A DNA stretch of 64,000 bases from Glandiceps talaboti (lineage: Eukaryota > Hemichordata > Enteropneusta > Spengelidae): the NCBI RefSeq assembly GCF_964340395.1, contig NC_135554.1, positions 16,590,092-16,654,091 of the forward strand, given 5' to 3'. Below, piece after piece: positions 38,353 to 52,860 of this stretch (position 1 is the first letter of the stretch; every line of letters begins with the position of its first letter). Below the pieces are notes generated by a model. That model was not told the DNA's origin. It saw nothing but the letters and a program-made list of their open reading frames with translations, and ran no database searches. Made by a program: the position numbers and the translations under genes.

Positions 38353-38443
38353 TGTATGTATGTATGTATGTATGTATGTGTGTGTATGTATGCATGTATG
38401 TATGTGTGTGTGTGTGTGTGTGGGTGTGTGTGTGTGTGTGTGT
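38146..38443 (+). repeat. (GTAT)n-(TG)n compound microsatellite
   Basis: GTAT units with GTAC and GCAT variants, ending in about 40 bp of TG. It lies 20 bp after the preceding (TA)n. Confidence 0.95.
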
Positions 38444-38629
38444 AGAAGAATGATCCTATGTTACAGTATTCTTTTATGGCGCCATTGATAAGAACACTAA
38501 TGCGAATCTGGGAATTTTATTACTGGCCTTTAAGGTTACAGTTTTCAAATATATGATATATTATTACACCTCGACATTCTTACACAAGCTGTCATTGGTC
38601 AGAATTGAATCACATGATATTCTTTAAAT

Positions 38630-38700
38630 AGACTATTGCCCGCGCGGTGATATTGCCCGCGCATGCAAAGACTAATGCTCAGCACTATTGCCCGCTGAAG
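38630..38700 (+). repeat. Sequence related to the interior of the neighbouring MITE-like element
   Basis: GTGATATTGCCCGCGCATG here resembles GTGATATTGCCC-TCGCTGGCATG inside the element at 39107-39130, and TATTGCCCGCG recurs three times in 70 bp. It could be a fragment of an older related copy into which, or next to which, the younger element inserted. Confidence 0.4.
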
Positions 38701-38724
38701 TTATTTCGACTGTTGCGCTTCTCT

Positions 38725-39332
<608 letters not shown>

Positions 39333-39935
39333 CATCTTTTAAGCAATATATATAGTAACCAGGAAATGATTCTGACCAAGACGTTTCACTCTGATGTAGC
39401 TGAGCTGCCTCAGCAGGTCCTATCTATAATGCACATAAGTTTCTTTAGAGCCATCAAGGTCAAAAATCCAATTAATAACACCACCAGAAATGCTATATCT
39501 ACTAACATCTAACATAGGGGTAGACACTTGAGTGGGATATTCATACAGTGATTAATGTATTACACAACACTTTTACAAGAAATATGGCTGCCGTTCAGTC
39601 AAGGGTGAAATGTGCACAAACATATGTACCAAATTTCAGTGTGTTGACGTATATTCTTTACTTATTCATGCTTGCTGATTGGTCAGTTACAGTGTCAATC
39701 AACTTGGGCGGATGCTAAATATGGAAATGACATATGTTATGTCTCACCTTTACAAAAGATTTGAAAGATACAAACGGTCCCACTTATATATTACAAAGTG
39801 TACATGGTATACAAGAAATGGTATCATTTTAACATTTGACCTCGAAGGTCTAGGTCAATATCGAATGTAATGATATCATCACAGAGGTCATATACTACGA
39901 TATAGGGGTAGACAATTAAACTGTTGTCTCAATCT

Positions 39936-40300
39936 ATTATATTATTATATTATAATTATAAGTGGTTTATTTACCAAAGCGTATAAAATGATTACAAAAT
40001 AATGGTTACATAAAACAAGAGGGAGAAGGGTAAATGGGGGAGTCAAGAAATAGCTTACAGCTAGTCTAGCCTGACACCCGACATTGTACACTGTGAATGA
40101 AAACAATAAGAGAGTTCAGTCATTAAGGGGACTGAAAACATAACTGGGAGTCCCTGGTGAGCTATTGTACAATATTGTTATAACAATTTTTAAAGTAAAT
40201 CATCCAATGGTCTGTCACGTGTCCAATTTGAATAAAACTGGAATATACAGACGCACGTAGAGACGGGCGGAACTCAATGCAACAGGCGCCTGCAGGCTGT
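39936..40300 (-). mobile_element. Possible retroposon 3' region, minus orientation
   Basis: On the minus strand, TTTATACGCTTTGGTAAATAAACC leads into an AT-rich TATAATTATAATAT tail that ends near 39936, as in a polyadenylated or LINE-type terminus. The upstream part to about 40300 has higher GC and no long frame. The identification rests only on the tail layout. Confidence 0.3.
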
Positions 40301-41502
40301 TAGGGTTAATAAGCTGTGTAAAACCAAGATGAAGATTTGTACAGCATCATCGTAACTTGAATATTGAAGACAGGTATAGTTATAGGGATTGGTCATTTTT
40401 ATATATAGGGTTAAAATATTCTTAAGAAGTTACATGTAAATGGCATCATTATGGTAAAGTTCAACGCATTTAATGATTGCGTCATTGGTAGGAGAGGGTT
40501 GGAGAGTTTTTGCTACTTTAGTCTATGAGTCTTTTAAAGCAATGTTCAGGCTGTCCATAGCCTTATAGGAAATAATGTCACAGCTTTAAAAGACGGTGCC
40601 ATCTAAGATTGCAATTAATCTGTATATATGAATGTTCAGAAAAGTTTAATAACATCATTACAGTATTAAAATGGTTGGTGCATCTCATTGTTGGTTGACA
40701 AGGTGGGAGGGTTGTAGGGAACCTCCCAGAAGTTCTGAAGGTTTTTTGTCTTTACTGGGGCAATCTTTAGGTTGTAATATCCACAATCTTTTAGGTAATA
40801 ACTTCACAGCTCCGAAAAGCTAAATTTAATGTAAGTTTTCACAGTATTTAATATCCCACACTCACTTCCATTTTGAAACAGAGGGTGAATACTCCCTCCC
40901 CAGGCCCAAGAAACTGACGGGTACCTTAGATAGCTAATTTGTTGTTGATAATTAAGACCAGAGTAAGATGACGTTCGTCGAAATAGATGAAGTTCGTCGT
41001 CTCCTGTATAATAAGGTTTTGGAAAAATAATTATCATGGAATACATACAAGAACATCTTATGAAACAAACAGTCTTGATGTTGATGGCTTCCCATGTTTT
41101 CAGTTTATCGTACCTTTAAATGTCAACTTTCTATTTTAATATTGAATTTGTTAATTTTCAGGTACTGTTGTATGCAGGGAAACCTTTAGAGACATTTCAA
41201 ATCCAGGTCGTTAAGGAAGGCAGGATATGACGCAGTATACAAGGGCGCTCATGACAATCCATATATCCAATGAAACCGTATTTGAAATAACTGAAACATG
41301 GTTACACGGTGTCATGATACTAATAATAAGATATCAGTTAATAAGTCTTCAACAGCCTTGCACGGTTGTAAATTAATGCGATTTGAAGTTTACTTAAATC
41401 ATTAGTAAAGGTATGTTATAATACTAATAAGTACCATATGCTAATAAGGAGTCTGCAGTGCTACACAAAGTTACACCATCTAAGGCATAATGACTCTAAT
41501 AA
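40301..41502. other. Non-coding, no gene recognised
   Basis: Short frames only; an 80-codon minus frame near 40804 lacks any motif. Confidence 0.6.
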
Positions 41503-41511
41503 ATTGATTGG

Positions 41512-41556
<45 letters not shown>

Positions 41557-41855
41557 CGATTGATTGATTGATTAAATGATTGATTGATTGGTTGATCAAT
41601 TGATTCGTTGAATGATTGATTGATTGATTGATTGATTTATTGACTGACTGACTGACTGACTGACTGACTGATTGAGTGATTGATTGAGTGTTTGATTGAT
41701 TGATTGACTGATTGATTGATTGATTCATTCATTGACTGAATGGTCAATTGTTTGATTGATTGATTGATTGATTAATCAATTGATTTATTGACTGACTGAC
41801 TGACTGACTGACTGACTGACTTATTGATTAATTGATTGATTGATTGATTGATTGA
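41503..41855 (+). repeat. (TTGA)n / (CTGA)n tetranucleotide domain
   Basis: About 350 bp of TTGA units with two blocks of CTGA (41641-41670 and 41791-41820). The two CTGA blocks, each preceded by ATTTATTGA, suggest internal duplication of about 150 bp. The minus frame (NQSI repeats) is a repeat artefact. Confidence 0.95.
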
Positions 41856-41910
41856 TTGATCGATCTATTTGGAAATAATGTGACTACTAACGAGGTGAGT
41901 GCCAGTGGGT

Positions 41911-41930
41911 TTATTCATTCATTCATTCAT

Positions 41931-41993
<63 letters not shown>

Positions 41994-42004
41994 TCTATCT
42001 ATTT
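41911..42004 (+). repeat. (ATTC)n-(ATTT)n microsatellite
   Basis: A short TTCA run, then about 17 TTTA units. The LIYL repeat peptide over it is an artefact. Confidence 0.95.
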
Positions 42005-44436
42005 AGACAAAAAAATTGTTTCTGGTCAGGACAGTTTGTGTAAAGTGGTGCGAAGACGCAAATTTAAAAAAAAATATTCTGAACAAACCTGTCACTCAAT
42101 CTACTATTTATGGCAGTTACTGTTCTTTTTATTTTAATACTTTAGAGCAAGTGTGTATGTTGGGCAGATCTCATTTGCTTGTTTGAAGTATGGAGAGTTA
42201 TTTTTGTGTTTCTCCTCCGGATCTACAGACTGTATGGGCTGAACAAAAACAAGACCGACGCGAGGGTATTTAAGTGATGCGCGCGCTAACCAGAAACTGT
42301 TTGGGCCTTATTTATTTATATTTTATCATTTCGAGCTTTGATAAAAATTGACGTGAAAGTTATAAGATCAAAAATTTGTAAAGTCACTTCTTTGAAGATT
42401 TTGCTGAGACTAATTTAATCATTTATTAAAGTCTGGTATTGTATACAAAACTGAGTTTAACTACTTTTACTAATTATTTGTAATTTAATCAGGTATTGGT
42501 AAAGAAACATGAAAATGGCACATAATTTTTGAAAACTTGCGCGGGTTAATCGAAATGATTGTTGAGTTTGTAGATCTTTGTTCATAAAGTAGTCGTTGCT
42601 TTAAAGTCAACTACTCTTCTACGGGTGACTTACAACAGCTGCACGTATAGCGGAATTTAGAGAGATGTATGATATAGCATGGTGACATTCTCAATGCAAT
42701 ATGGCACACTCTCTCCTACATGTAACTCAACTGCTGCAACGTTGACAAATGATCAATTATGTACCATCACTTGTGGCGATGTTTCAGCGTATCACTTTTT
42801 CATTCAACAGACTACAAATACCAAAGAAGAAATAGTGCACGGCTTTCTACAGTATTGTACATATTTTAAAAGCAGAATTTGGAGACGCTCTTAACTGTAC
42901 TACGCATGTCTGTGTCATAGGTTTAAAATATGAGCGCATGTTTGGGTAAACGGTTCGTATATGCAAACTACTTTCTATTCATACCTCTTGACAAAAGTGT
43001 CTTTGAGTATGCCGACTGAAGGTCATGAAGTATGTCGAAACAATAATAAAAGGTGAGGGGAAAATATCAAGCACTACGGTTCATATTTTAAAAGTGAACC
43101 GAAGACACGCCAAAGGCGTTTTGTATGACCAGTATAGCAGGTATATGAAAAATGCATACAATATCGACAAGGTTGTGTGAATGTAAAGTGAACAGAGAGC
43201 CATCGTAGAGATCAAATGTCTCCCTGAAGGCACATGTATTGTGAAAGTCATCCCTTTTTACATGATGTTTTACACTGCAAGGTTTTATTATATAGCCTCT
43301 TTTTAATGTCATCGAGAGGGTTCCAACGACGTTTTGCTATATTGATACACAGCATGCATGCACAAGACAGCGAATACCGGCTCGCTCACATGTTAGCAAT
43401 GATGACGATATTGTTGGGCTTCTGATTTGACGTTAACTGTTACAGTTACTTTACAACGCATCAACTGCATTCACTCTCTGATCACAATACTAATTAATAC
43501 CTGAAAAGATTACGTAGAGACAGCGGAAACTACAGATAAACGTCTGGTCGGGCACCACACACAAAGACTTTGCAATCACAAAGAAAATCGATATAATACA
43601 CTCTTTTTGCAACACAACACGGGGAGATGCTCCGAGTCATTTACATGTGAAGCAGTCTTCTATCTTCTAATCAATAACGCCGTTTAGTAAACGCTTGTCG
43701 GTAACGTATATCATTTTCAAATAAGTCATTCTGATCCCACTTTTAAGCATCGATCCCAATACAGTGAAAACAAAGCTATTAGCACGTACAACAAAAGCTG
43801 ATACGTTCAACCCTGCTATTAGTGATACTACTAGTACTTTTAGGGATTGCCGTCCTTGCTAAAAGTAACCCAAATAAGTATATTGTTACAAAGCGAACGC
43901 AGGTGTAAATTGAGGAGCTTCAGTAAGTGACCTAAGCAACTAGAATGTTATTGAGATGCATGTCAGCCGTCACGTGTTCTTCTACGATGATATGCCACCC
44001 AACTAAACTCAAAGTGACACGATTCAATCAGAGATAGCGGGGATGTCAAAAGTGACATGTCTATCGACATTTCCAACTGTCGCCGCTATTCAATGATATT
44101 TGGAAGTCACTGAAGAGTTACGCTAAAAGGAAAACATGTTTATATTGCGACATTTTTCTCCAATATGAATATTTGGGTAGTCATACTCAAGATAATAAAC
44201 TGATAGAGGACTTCAAATGAAATTTGTATATGCTTAAACATGAATATTTATAAATGACTGACGCGTGCGAATGAAATCCCTCAGTGTGTTATATCACGTA
44301 TGCGTATTCGACATATTAACGAAGGGAGATATTCTCACATAAAGTGAAGCAAACGACATGAAGTTCAGGTATAACAAAAAAAATTGTGTGGTTCCAATAA
44401 CGCTCAATTTTAGAATAGGTGGGGTAGGTACATTTT

Positions 44437-44439
<3 letters not shown>
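42005..44439. other. Non-coding, no gene recognised
   Basis: Includes a short CG-rich GCGCGCGC patch near 42280 next to a TATTTAA; neither can be assigned to a gene. Confidence 0.55.
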
Positions 44440-44483
<44 letters not shown>

Positions 44484-44508
44484 TATGAATATGATATATA
44501 TATTCATA
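44440..44508 (+). repeat. (AT)n microsatellite with GAATAT tail
   Basis: About 20 AT units followed by GAATAT repeats and a short inverted repeat ending TATTCATATG. Confidence 0.9.
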
Positions 44509-44699
44509 TGTGAGTGTCTAGTTCGGGTAGTTATGTTTTCCGTTCTTTTCCATATGGTCTCTGTGTTATTGGTTTCTTCTCATCATATGTACAGCCCTTA
44601 CAGATTGGAGGAACAGTTTTATATCGTCTTTTTAAATTTATGTCAGTTTCCGCATCCACTATTTCTTGCGAGACTTCACACAATTTTCGTGATTTTATT

Positions 44700-44775
44700 T
44701 TATTTTTTTTATCGAATACGTAAAAAAAGTTTAGGGTCAGCGTGAAAAACTAGGTGGGGTCGGGTAACCGGAACA
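44700..44775 (+). repeat. Degenerate interspersed repeat, copy A
   Basis: AAGTTTAGGGTC, then GTGAAAAA and TAGGTGGGGTC resemble 55335-55385 (ATGTTTAGGGTC, AAGAAAAAAG, GTAGGGGCTG). Both follow T-rich tracts. The similarity is short, so the call is tentative. Confidence 0.3.
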
Positions 44776-45568
44776 AAACACTTTTTTTTCATTAGGCCTC
44801 ATGTCATTTCGTAGTCATATTACGGAATATTGGATCCCCAATGCTTCAATCTACCCAGATATACCGCAGTAATTTAATATCAGTATATTTGCAGCGTCCC
44901 ATTTTTTTGTCACTGGGTTAGGGTTGTGATGGGGGTATTCTATGTAAACAATCGGAGTACTTATCATCTAGAAATGCTGGAAAACTGCATTTTGTAAATG
45001 TATTAAATGACACAAGTATGAGTTTTATAAGATGTCTTAAAAGACACAGTAACGTTTGGCACGGTTTGCTGACAACCATGAAACGAATTAACTTTATGTC
45101 ACGTTACAATATCCCTTTACTACATTTTTCGTCATTTGTTTGGTTCGATGTTTACCATTTACTTCAACTGCAGAAGAACAAACGTAATACAATTCAAAAA
45201 TCGAAAAATACTGTACTTTCAGAAATAATATTTTATTTTCACATTCATCAATATTCTGCCGAAATAATTCTGAAACAGTTCCTGTACTTGGTTAATTTAC
45301 ACTAGCGCGATCATGGATATAGCCAGGTATGACTTGGCAGTCTTACAAATAAATACTCTGGCCGATAAAGGCAGGTATGGCTTGGTCTGACTCCGAATTT
45401 GCTATAACCATGAAAATAACATTTATCGCCATGGTGTGCTAAGTAGAGGTATGTAAATGTCTAATTTACGGCTGGGTACTAAATATGACCATACATATGA
45501 TTAAGACTAAGAACATGAATATCAATACGTTGTGATATATCCCCCTTGAATGATTCTGAATCAATTAA
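44776..45568. other. Non-coding spacer
   Basis: A 95-codon plus frame near 45018 has no recognisable domain. Confidence 0.55.
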
Positions 45569-45591
45569 ACATACATACATACATACATACA

Positions 45592-45623
<32 letters not shown>

Positions 45624-45670
45624 GACAGACAGACATACATACATACATACATACATACATACATACATAC

Positions 45671-45701
<31 letters not shown>

Positions 45702-45853
45702 CATACATACATGTACATACATACATATAGACAGACATACATACATACATACATACATACATACATACATACATACATACATACATACATACATACACAC
45801 ACACATACATACATACATACATACATACATACATACATACATACATACATACA

Positions 45854-45885
<32 letters not shown>

Positions 45886-45890
45886 GACAG

Positions 45891-45923
<33 letters not shown>

Positions 45924-45942
45924 CATACATACATACATACAT

Positions 45943-45982
<40 letters not shown>

Positions 45983-46051
45983 ACATACATACATACATAC
46001 ATACATACATACATACATACATACATACATACATACATACATACATACATA
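45569..46051 (+). repeat. 483-bp (CATA)n array with recurring GACAGA and (AC)n islands
   Basis: The longest microsatellite here. ATAGACAGACATAC-type islands recur at about 45621, 45727 and 45882, and ACACAC islands at about 45795 and 45960. This gives a higher-order pattern consistent with duplication of blocks inside the array. The 130-170 residue frames on both strands are repeat translations. Confidence 0.97.
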
Positions 46052-49000
46052 CAGTTGACATGGTTTCACTATATTGGTTGGGATAATCTCAGACCATTAT
46101 AGTTTTAATGCTTTGAGGTATTGTATCTCATTTATCCAATCTACATTTAATTGCATGTATTTCTCTAAATACTTAATATTTTTAAATATTAATGATGGAG
46201 GTATAGCAATAACTGGACCAGTTTTGTTGTTGCTTCGAATCATAAAGGTTGTTACGATAGTAAAATACAGAAACAGGCTTTATAAAGTTTATGTGATGTA
46301 ATGTGACACTGGCTATACTCATTCGTTTGTTACAGAAACGTATCAAAAAGTTGTAACAAGTTAAAGTTCCACTATACCGTGTAGGATTTCACGGTATTCT
46401 TTTCTAAAAGAATCTAATCTTAAGAACGGCTTTCACGGAAAAGAAACTGCGAATAAACGGGATTATATTGCAACAGTAACTGTGTTGACTACGAAGGTCA
46501 ATTTACCTTTACACGAATAGAATTCAAAGAACGGTTTTACGCCGATGGTTTAACTGCAATTCGACTTTCAATGGGGAAACTAAACCTTCTCCTGGAAACA
46601 ATATGGGAACTAACAATAAATACTCCACAAAACTTACACGGCATTAGATCAAATCACTTTCAGAAGGAAAGCTACCCAGGTAGCATTAAACTTACAATGG
46701 GATTTATATTCAACGAAATGAGTCGACTCCTAGAAAAAGACAATTTTGGGAACTTAAGCCTGCGGATATAATAGTTGAAGTTTTTGCACGGCAGAAAAAC
46801 ACACCTTCCCTCTGAAAGCTTCACAATCAACTGCTGGCTTTACATTGTTCGTTTGGAACTTCAGTTGATGTAGTCCATGTGAGTAATTTGGAACAATTTA
46901 ATATTCCGTCTCTCTCTCAAAGGCGCGACAATTTGAGCAGTATTTGGCTCAATATTCCTAACAGCATGGTAACAGCTCCAGCCTTTCAAACGCGTGTCGG
47001 TTAAATCTGAGGCATAAGCCGGATGCGAGTTCCTTTGTCGAAGACAACACAGCTGAAATTCGCTACCATTAACCCTGTGTCTATCTTAGCCTAAGGAAGG
47101 GAAATACTTTAAACGAGGCTCATTGAAAACTTCACTTTGTAACAGCTTTGCAGAGCAAGATTGGGTTGAAAGTGACCCTTGAATAGCATTATTATAACAC
47201 AAACTTAAAGATTCAAAGTGAATTGTGCCGATGAGTAAAAAGGGGGGAAAGAGGACGAAGCTTTAACATTTTCACTTGGGTCGCACTTTTAGATAAGCTC
47301 ATTGAAGCGTACATAAATTCACGGAGGAATCAATAAATTGTTGCCGCCAAAAGTAGCGAGAGCGGCAAGCAGTAGCACTTTTCAATTTGGAAGGTGCAGT
47401 AAAGTGAATCGACCATCAGTCCTTAAGTATTGTGTTGGAAGTTCCACCTGACTGATACAAACGCGGCTGTGACCCTCCTCCTTGCTCGAATTTACAAATT
47501 ACTGTTAAGACATTTGCTATCTCTGGATTTTATCAGTTAAAAACGCAATATAGGGATCATTCTGTTCGATCAATGGCACTTCTATCGAGAGGATCCATGT
47601 ATTTTATAAGTGAGTGTACTCCAGACATCTTACTCTGTGGTCGCAACAGGCATGTACTATATGTAAGTGTGCTGTGATTAGCATCAATACACACACGATC
47701 ATACAGCTTATAAATACAAGGACATCGGAGCAATTATTAAATGCATCTCGTCAGGTGTCTCCCAAAATATTGATTGGTTAAATTGTAATAGAGAGAATTG
47801 GGGTAGCTTTGGGTCAGTTATAGCCCTGTATACCGTTGTGTGGTTACATAGAGAAGGGGGGAAGAAGCTGTGTATAAAGCATTCTGGTTATTAAATGTGT
47901 ACGATTTGATCAGAGCAGTTGTGATGGATGGATGGATGGGTGGGTGGATATAGGGAATCATATATAAAAGCCAAACGTTCCTGGCGGGCAAGTTGGTGAA
48001 GGAGACGGCAGATAATAACTGTATATCGGCACTCTGTTGTTAGCGTTATTGAGATAAATGCTGGTATGAAGTTGTGCCTTTTCCAACAGCTCACTTTGTG
48101 CTATTTATCTCAAATCGTCGACTCTCCTCCGTAATTATTCTTCACTTAATGAGAAATGATTTTTCTCAAATTTCGTCAAATTATATTCAATTTCGTCGAG
48201 ATATTGCTAGGGTTAACAGTCACACCGTAAATTGCAATGTATTATTCCCGCCTTTCTCTCTAGAGTTCTGATAAGGGTGGAAAGGCAAGCACACATACGC
48301 AGAAGAAAAAACATTTGCGGCAAACCTGCAGGCGTTTACTTTTTAATGATGTTTGCTGTGTAGGGAACAGCAGAGAGGGACGGTTAAGCCGAGCAGGCGC
48401 TCCCTTTGCTGTTAATGGCGAGGGCAAGCAGCCAAGATGAATTTATAACGCTTGCCTACACTTCAAATGGAACCAAAGGAAAGTAATGGCGGCTACACCT
48501 GTTTTGGCAGCTGTTTACAAATTGAGCTTTGTTGCTCATGGCATTTTGGAACTCCACTTTTTTTGAAAGAAAAACTAGAAACCGTGTCCGAAAATCGACG
48601 TATATCGAGCAACGCAACCATGGTCATCAAAACTAACAAAGACGCTCTGAGGAGTAAGGCTGACCCAACAACTACTTCTCAAAGAATTTCTTGGGTGATT
48701 TCAATGTGTTTTTCCTACACAGACGGGTGCTCATCGAGAATACTTGTTATCAAGTATAGCGGAACGGTTAAAAGACTCACAGAACATAGAGACTATATCC
48801 CTCTTACCCAGTCTTGCAAAATACTCCCTCAAGGGTTATTGTTACAGACTCTTGCAAGTAGCCACACAGTAAATAGTCATGGTATTGATAATTCGTATTG
48901 ACAAGAGACTAACCACGATACGATATTTCTCTGAAATAACAATCTTCACGGTGCTAAGCCATTACCAATAGCAGAACTCACTTGAGTTCTTCCCAACTTC

Positions 49001-52000
49001 ATTTCCGACTTCATTTATTTCAACTTAAGCTTATAAGATCACCTCAAAGTCCAAGCAAAGTTTATGGGAAAGGAAATAAATGCGCATCAGAACTTGTAAG
49101 CTCTTCTTTCTATCGTCACGGTGTGAAATTGCGTTTGTTTACTTTTATTGTGTACTTTCTTTCTTTCATTTCATTTTATTTTGTTATTTTGAGAAAAAAT
49201 GTTAGACCCCTTTAAAAGTAATGCAAACTAAAGAGTTGTCAAACTGGAAAGGGATGCATTCTATACCCTGGAGTACTAAATACACCAAAATGTGGCCTAT
49301 TGGAGGTACACATTGTGAAAACTTCAAAGCAAAAAAACACATCATCAACATATTGCCTTCTGATATCTTGGTTAATAATTCAACAGAAACAAAAGCAATT
49401 TCTGAAAATGTTGAATAAATTAATAGGTTATTAAGTATGCAAATTGACTAGGTAGCATCGTGCAGTCATTGGTGACTGAATGTGACAGTCTAACAACACA
49501 CTGGGTTTCATTTTACATTTTGAATCAATGATCATCAACGATATAAAGGCATAACTGTCTGCCAGAACACGAGTCAATATGAAAATATCCTATGAGAATA
49601 GGCAAAACTTTGACTGTTCAGTCATCGTTGGGAATTGGTATTTGCCTGGCGGGGATATCCAAGGCACCAAACACTATTTCTAATGCATTTTTGTCAATTT
49701 CATTTCACCATCTGTTGACCCTTGAAAGATCCCATACCACTTAATAGAGGTGCTCTGATTTCTACATATCAACTCCACCTTTTCCCCAAAATTTTGGTCC
49801 TCACGAAATATTCCAAATGTGCAATATCTTACCCTAGTTTTAAAACCACGGTCTTTAACACGAGGCTATTACTAGTCATGTTCCCTAAAGTTATCGTTCA
49901 CTTCTTCTCTTGCCCTGTTTTCTGTTGTAATATTAGTTTTTTTAGTGTTTTAAAAAAGTTCATTTCATCCTTATCTCGTTTATAGGTAAGGAAGAACAGT
50001 TTAACACCAAATTACCACTCACTAACTTCTATATACAACAATTAAAGAAATACTGAAAACAATTTTTTCCTTTCGCGTTTTTTTTTTCAAATGTGATAGT
50101 ACAAAAACGAATTGATCAGAAGAGTGTAAAACTTATACTATATTCTACTAAACTAATTTGAGTTTTGACCACTAGTTCCTACTTCATTAAGTTGACAATA
50201 TCAATACAAGTGAAATTATCACTTTATCGAATAGACAAACTGAGCTGATGACGTCATAGAAACCCATCCTCGTTCCATAAACCAATAAACTTGTAGGTTA
50301 ACCTTACGAAATCACCCTGTGGGAGAGGTTGTTTTGTCGACTTGAACAATTCCACCATGAAAGAGAGACATTAAGATGCATGACTGGCGTGTAACCACCC
50401 ACCCCCTCCGCAAAAAAATACAACAACATCAACAATAAAAAGATAACTACGCAAAAGTAAGAATCGTATATTATAACTTTTTTTTTTAAATTAATTTTTT
50501 TATTTTCCAAAAGAGTTGAGTATATTATAACTTAGTGAAGTGGTAGTGAGACGTTACTTAGAGTCGATCTCATCTCCTCTTATAATATCATAAATCATCA
50601 CATTTCGATTTCAACATCAAGCATTACATTTTTCACGGTTTGAACTTCGACATAAAGGTACCATTTGCTTTTAATTTGTCTGTGTTGAGAGAAAGTCGAG
50701 TGTAAAATGACATCCGAGGTCTTAATAAAGAATGCCTCTTTGAAACGGCCAAGTTACCAGTCCCTCCCCCTAAAACATGAAAATCCAACAAATTTGAAAA
50801 AAAAGACTTCCATCATACTTTCTTTCTTTTATTAATTCACACGTATAAACCTTTTTAACTAAAAAGGGATTTTGTCGGAAAACAACACGAAAGAGATGTC
50901 AGATTCTGTGATCAAATAACGAGCATTCGTAGACAATGTTACCCCGTGTCACTTGTTAAAATAAACCATGACCCCTTGGTTGTGTACATTCATTTTGTGG
51001 AGAAATGTGACCTTTCTCATCTATTAGATAAATCCCAGGCCCTATAGAAAATTGTCTAGTGGTCAGAAAATAAATGAATGATATCAACCCTGGGCTTAAT
51101 ATTACTTCATTGTGTATCGTTGCTAATTTAGCGAACTTTTCAATTTATTTTAGCTTTGTTTGACGGCGGTAAAATTATTACTTCATAGGTGCGGGCAGTT
51201 ACTGACCTAGGTGGCTACGACTTCCACCTCGTCTCTTTAAATTGCATACTTCTGTTGCATAGAATTATAGTGGACACGAGTATACGTGTAGGTGTTTGAA
51301 TGTGTGTTTTATGAGGGGGGGGGGGGGACACCGAAGTATGACTGCATGGTCCGCTCTTTTCATAGTATGTAAGTGAATTTGTGATGACAGTATTGTATTT
51401 ACTTGTGCACTGTTGATGAAAGTTCCATCACTACAATAGTATAAAAAAGAGAAATACGTGAACGTCACTAAAATTTGACTTTAGCATTAAAGTTGTTGAT
51501 AATGAATGAACTACTCGACTGACTTCCGAACTTCATGAAAAGCAGTACATTTTCCAAAATTAAAAGATTTCTTTTAGACATCATTAATTAATTATTCAAA
51601 GACTTGAGGCAAATAGTATTCATAAAAATTAGAATAAAAAATAGTATATGTTCTCGGTTTGAAATACACGTTTTAAGATACCTAAAGTGTTTTCGTCCGA
51701 TGTACATACAAAACATTTCCAAAATTTAACTTTCAAAAGTACACCCTATATCACGTACTAGTATGCCAAATGTACGTAAAAGAGAGGACTACAGCTATCA
51801 ATGCAAGCCTGCTCTTTTTCACATGAGAGGATAAGTTGTACCGTGAAACCATTATGGACCATATATTCACAATTTTATCACAGCCAGCTTTCTACTGCAA
51901 TATAATTGAGTTTGTAGTGAAACCATTTGTATGGAAAACTTCAAAGTGTTATTTCTATACTTGTTGTAACATGAGTCATCTTATGCGGTATATAAGACTT

Positions 52001-52659
52001 ATCTTAATGCACGTTACAAAAGATATGCATACTGTTAGATTACACAGTTTGCAGAAAGGAAACAGGTAGAAAACCAAGAATACATCTGCACGTGTTACCT
52101 TTTCATTATTCATAATCGGTCATAAAAGGTTAACCACAGGGCTTAAAACTCGCCACTGTAACGTTGTTTCATCCAAGAAACATTTATATTAAGAAATTGC
52201 CATTCTCGTTAGGTCTAAAGCAATATAATAAAGTTATGTTGTCCTCACTAACTACTTGTATATTACCTACACCTTGGCGGCAATTTTAAACGGTTGCTGT
52301 GGAGACCGACGGTTTCCTTGGAAACCAGGAGATGACATGGACGACAACAATTCCGCAGAATGTAAACTGGAGACATTTATTATAACTAAGTGGACAATAT
52401 CCGGTAGGGATAACTTTAATATTTCTATAGCGCACCATTGAACAGCTAACTTATTGTAAGTTGTTGGATAACGTCGGCAAATAAGACAATTATTATTGAT
52501 ACAACCAACCTATTTACTTTTAATGACATCTAACTGGCTTCAAAGGAAAAAATCGGCATTTTAATCAATGCTGGTCCGTTAAGAGCGTTTTTGTTGGCTC
52601 GTCATCAGTCTACATTGGAGAGTATTTCAATTACTCCTACTTTTTTTCCCCCGAAATAT
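46052..52659. other. Long non-coding stretch
   Basis: The longest non-repetitive unassigned frame of the window lies here (48452-48901, 149 codons, plus strand). It is composition-neutral, with no domain, signal peptide or relatives I recognise. The 46900-47480 part is lower in simple sequence and may contain conserved non-coding DNA. The (G)13 run is at 51315. Confidence 0.5.
51315..51327 (+). repeat. (G)13 homopolymer
   Basis: A run of 13 G. A shorter G run occurs near 55580. Confidence 0.9.
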
Positions 52660-52860
52660 TAGTTTGTTGTAGTGTCGACAACCCCTTAACGACTCTGCTG
52701 ATAGAGTTTATGCAAAATAATCGCCATCATGTTGAGTGATACGATTGCTAGCAGAGTGTCTTCTCCTGACGGTGGCATTTAATTTCATTAATTGCGATAA
52801 ACCGCCATAATGTGATTGCTAGTGAGTAAGGCGTGATAAAAAATAAACAATTACTCTCGA
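52660..52860. promoter_or_regulatory. Candidate enhancer with duplicated motif pair
   Basis: CGCCATCATG (52722) and GATTGCTAG (52743) recur in the same order as CGCCATAATG (52803) and GATTGCTAG (52814). Between and around them are a POU-like ATGCAAA (52710) and homeodomain-type ATTAATTG (52787). No frame and no simple repeat are present. Dense, order-conserved motifs without coding potential suggest a regulatory element; the target gene is unknown. Confidence 0.35.

Noticed and set aside
42160-42300. Short minus frame next to a TATTTAA and an early AATAAA
   Set aside because: There is no recognisable protein and the elements are in inconsistent positions for one transcript.
48452-48901. 149-codon plus-strand frame
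   Set aside because: It has no recognisable domain, no splice or promoter context and ordinary composition. A frame this long is unusual but possible by chance in 64 kb.
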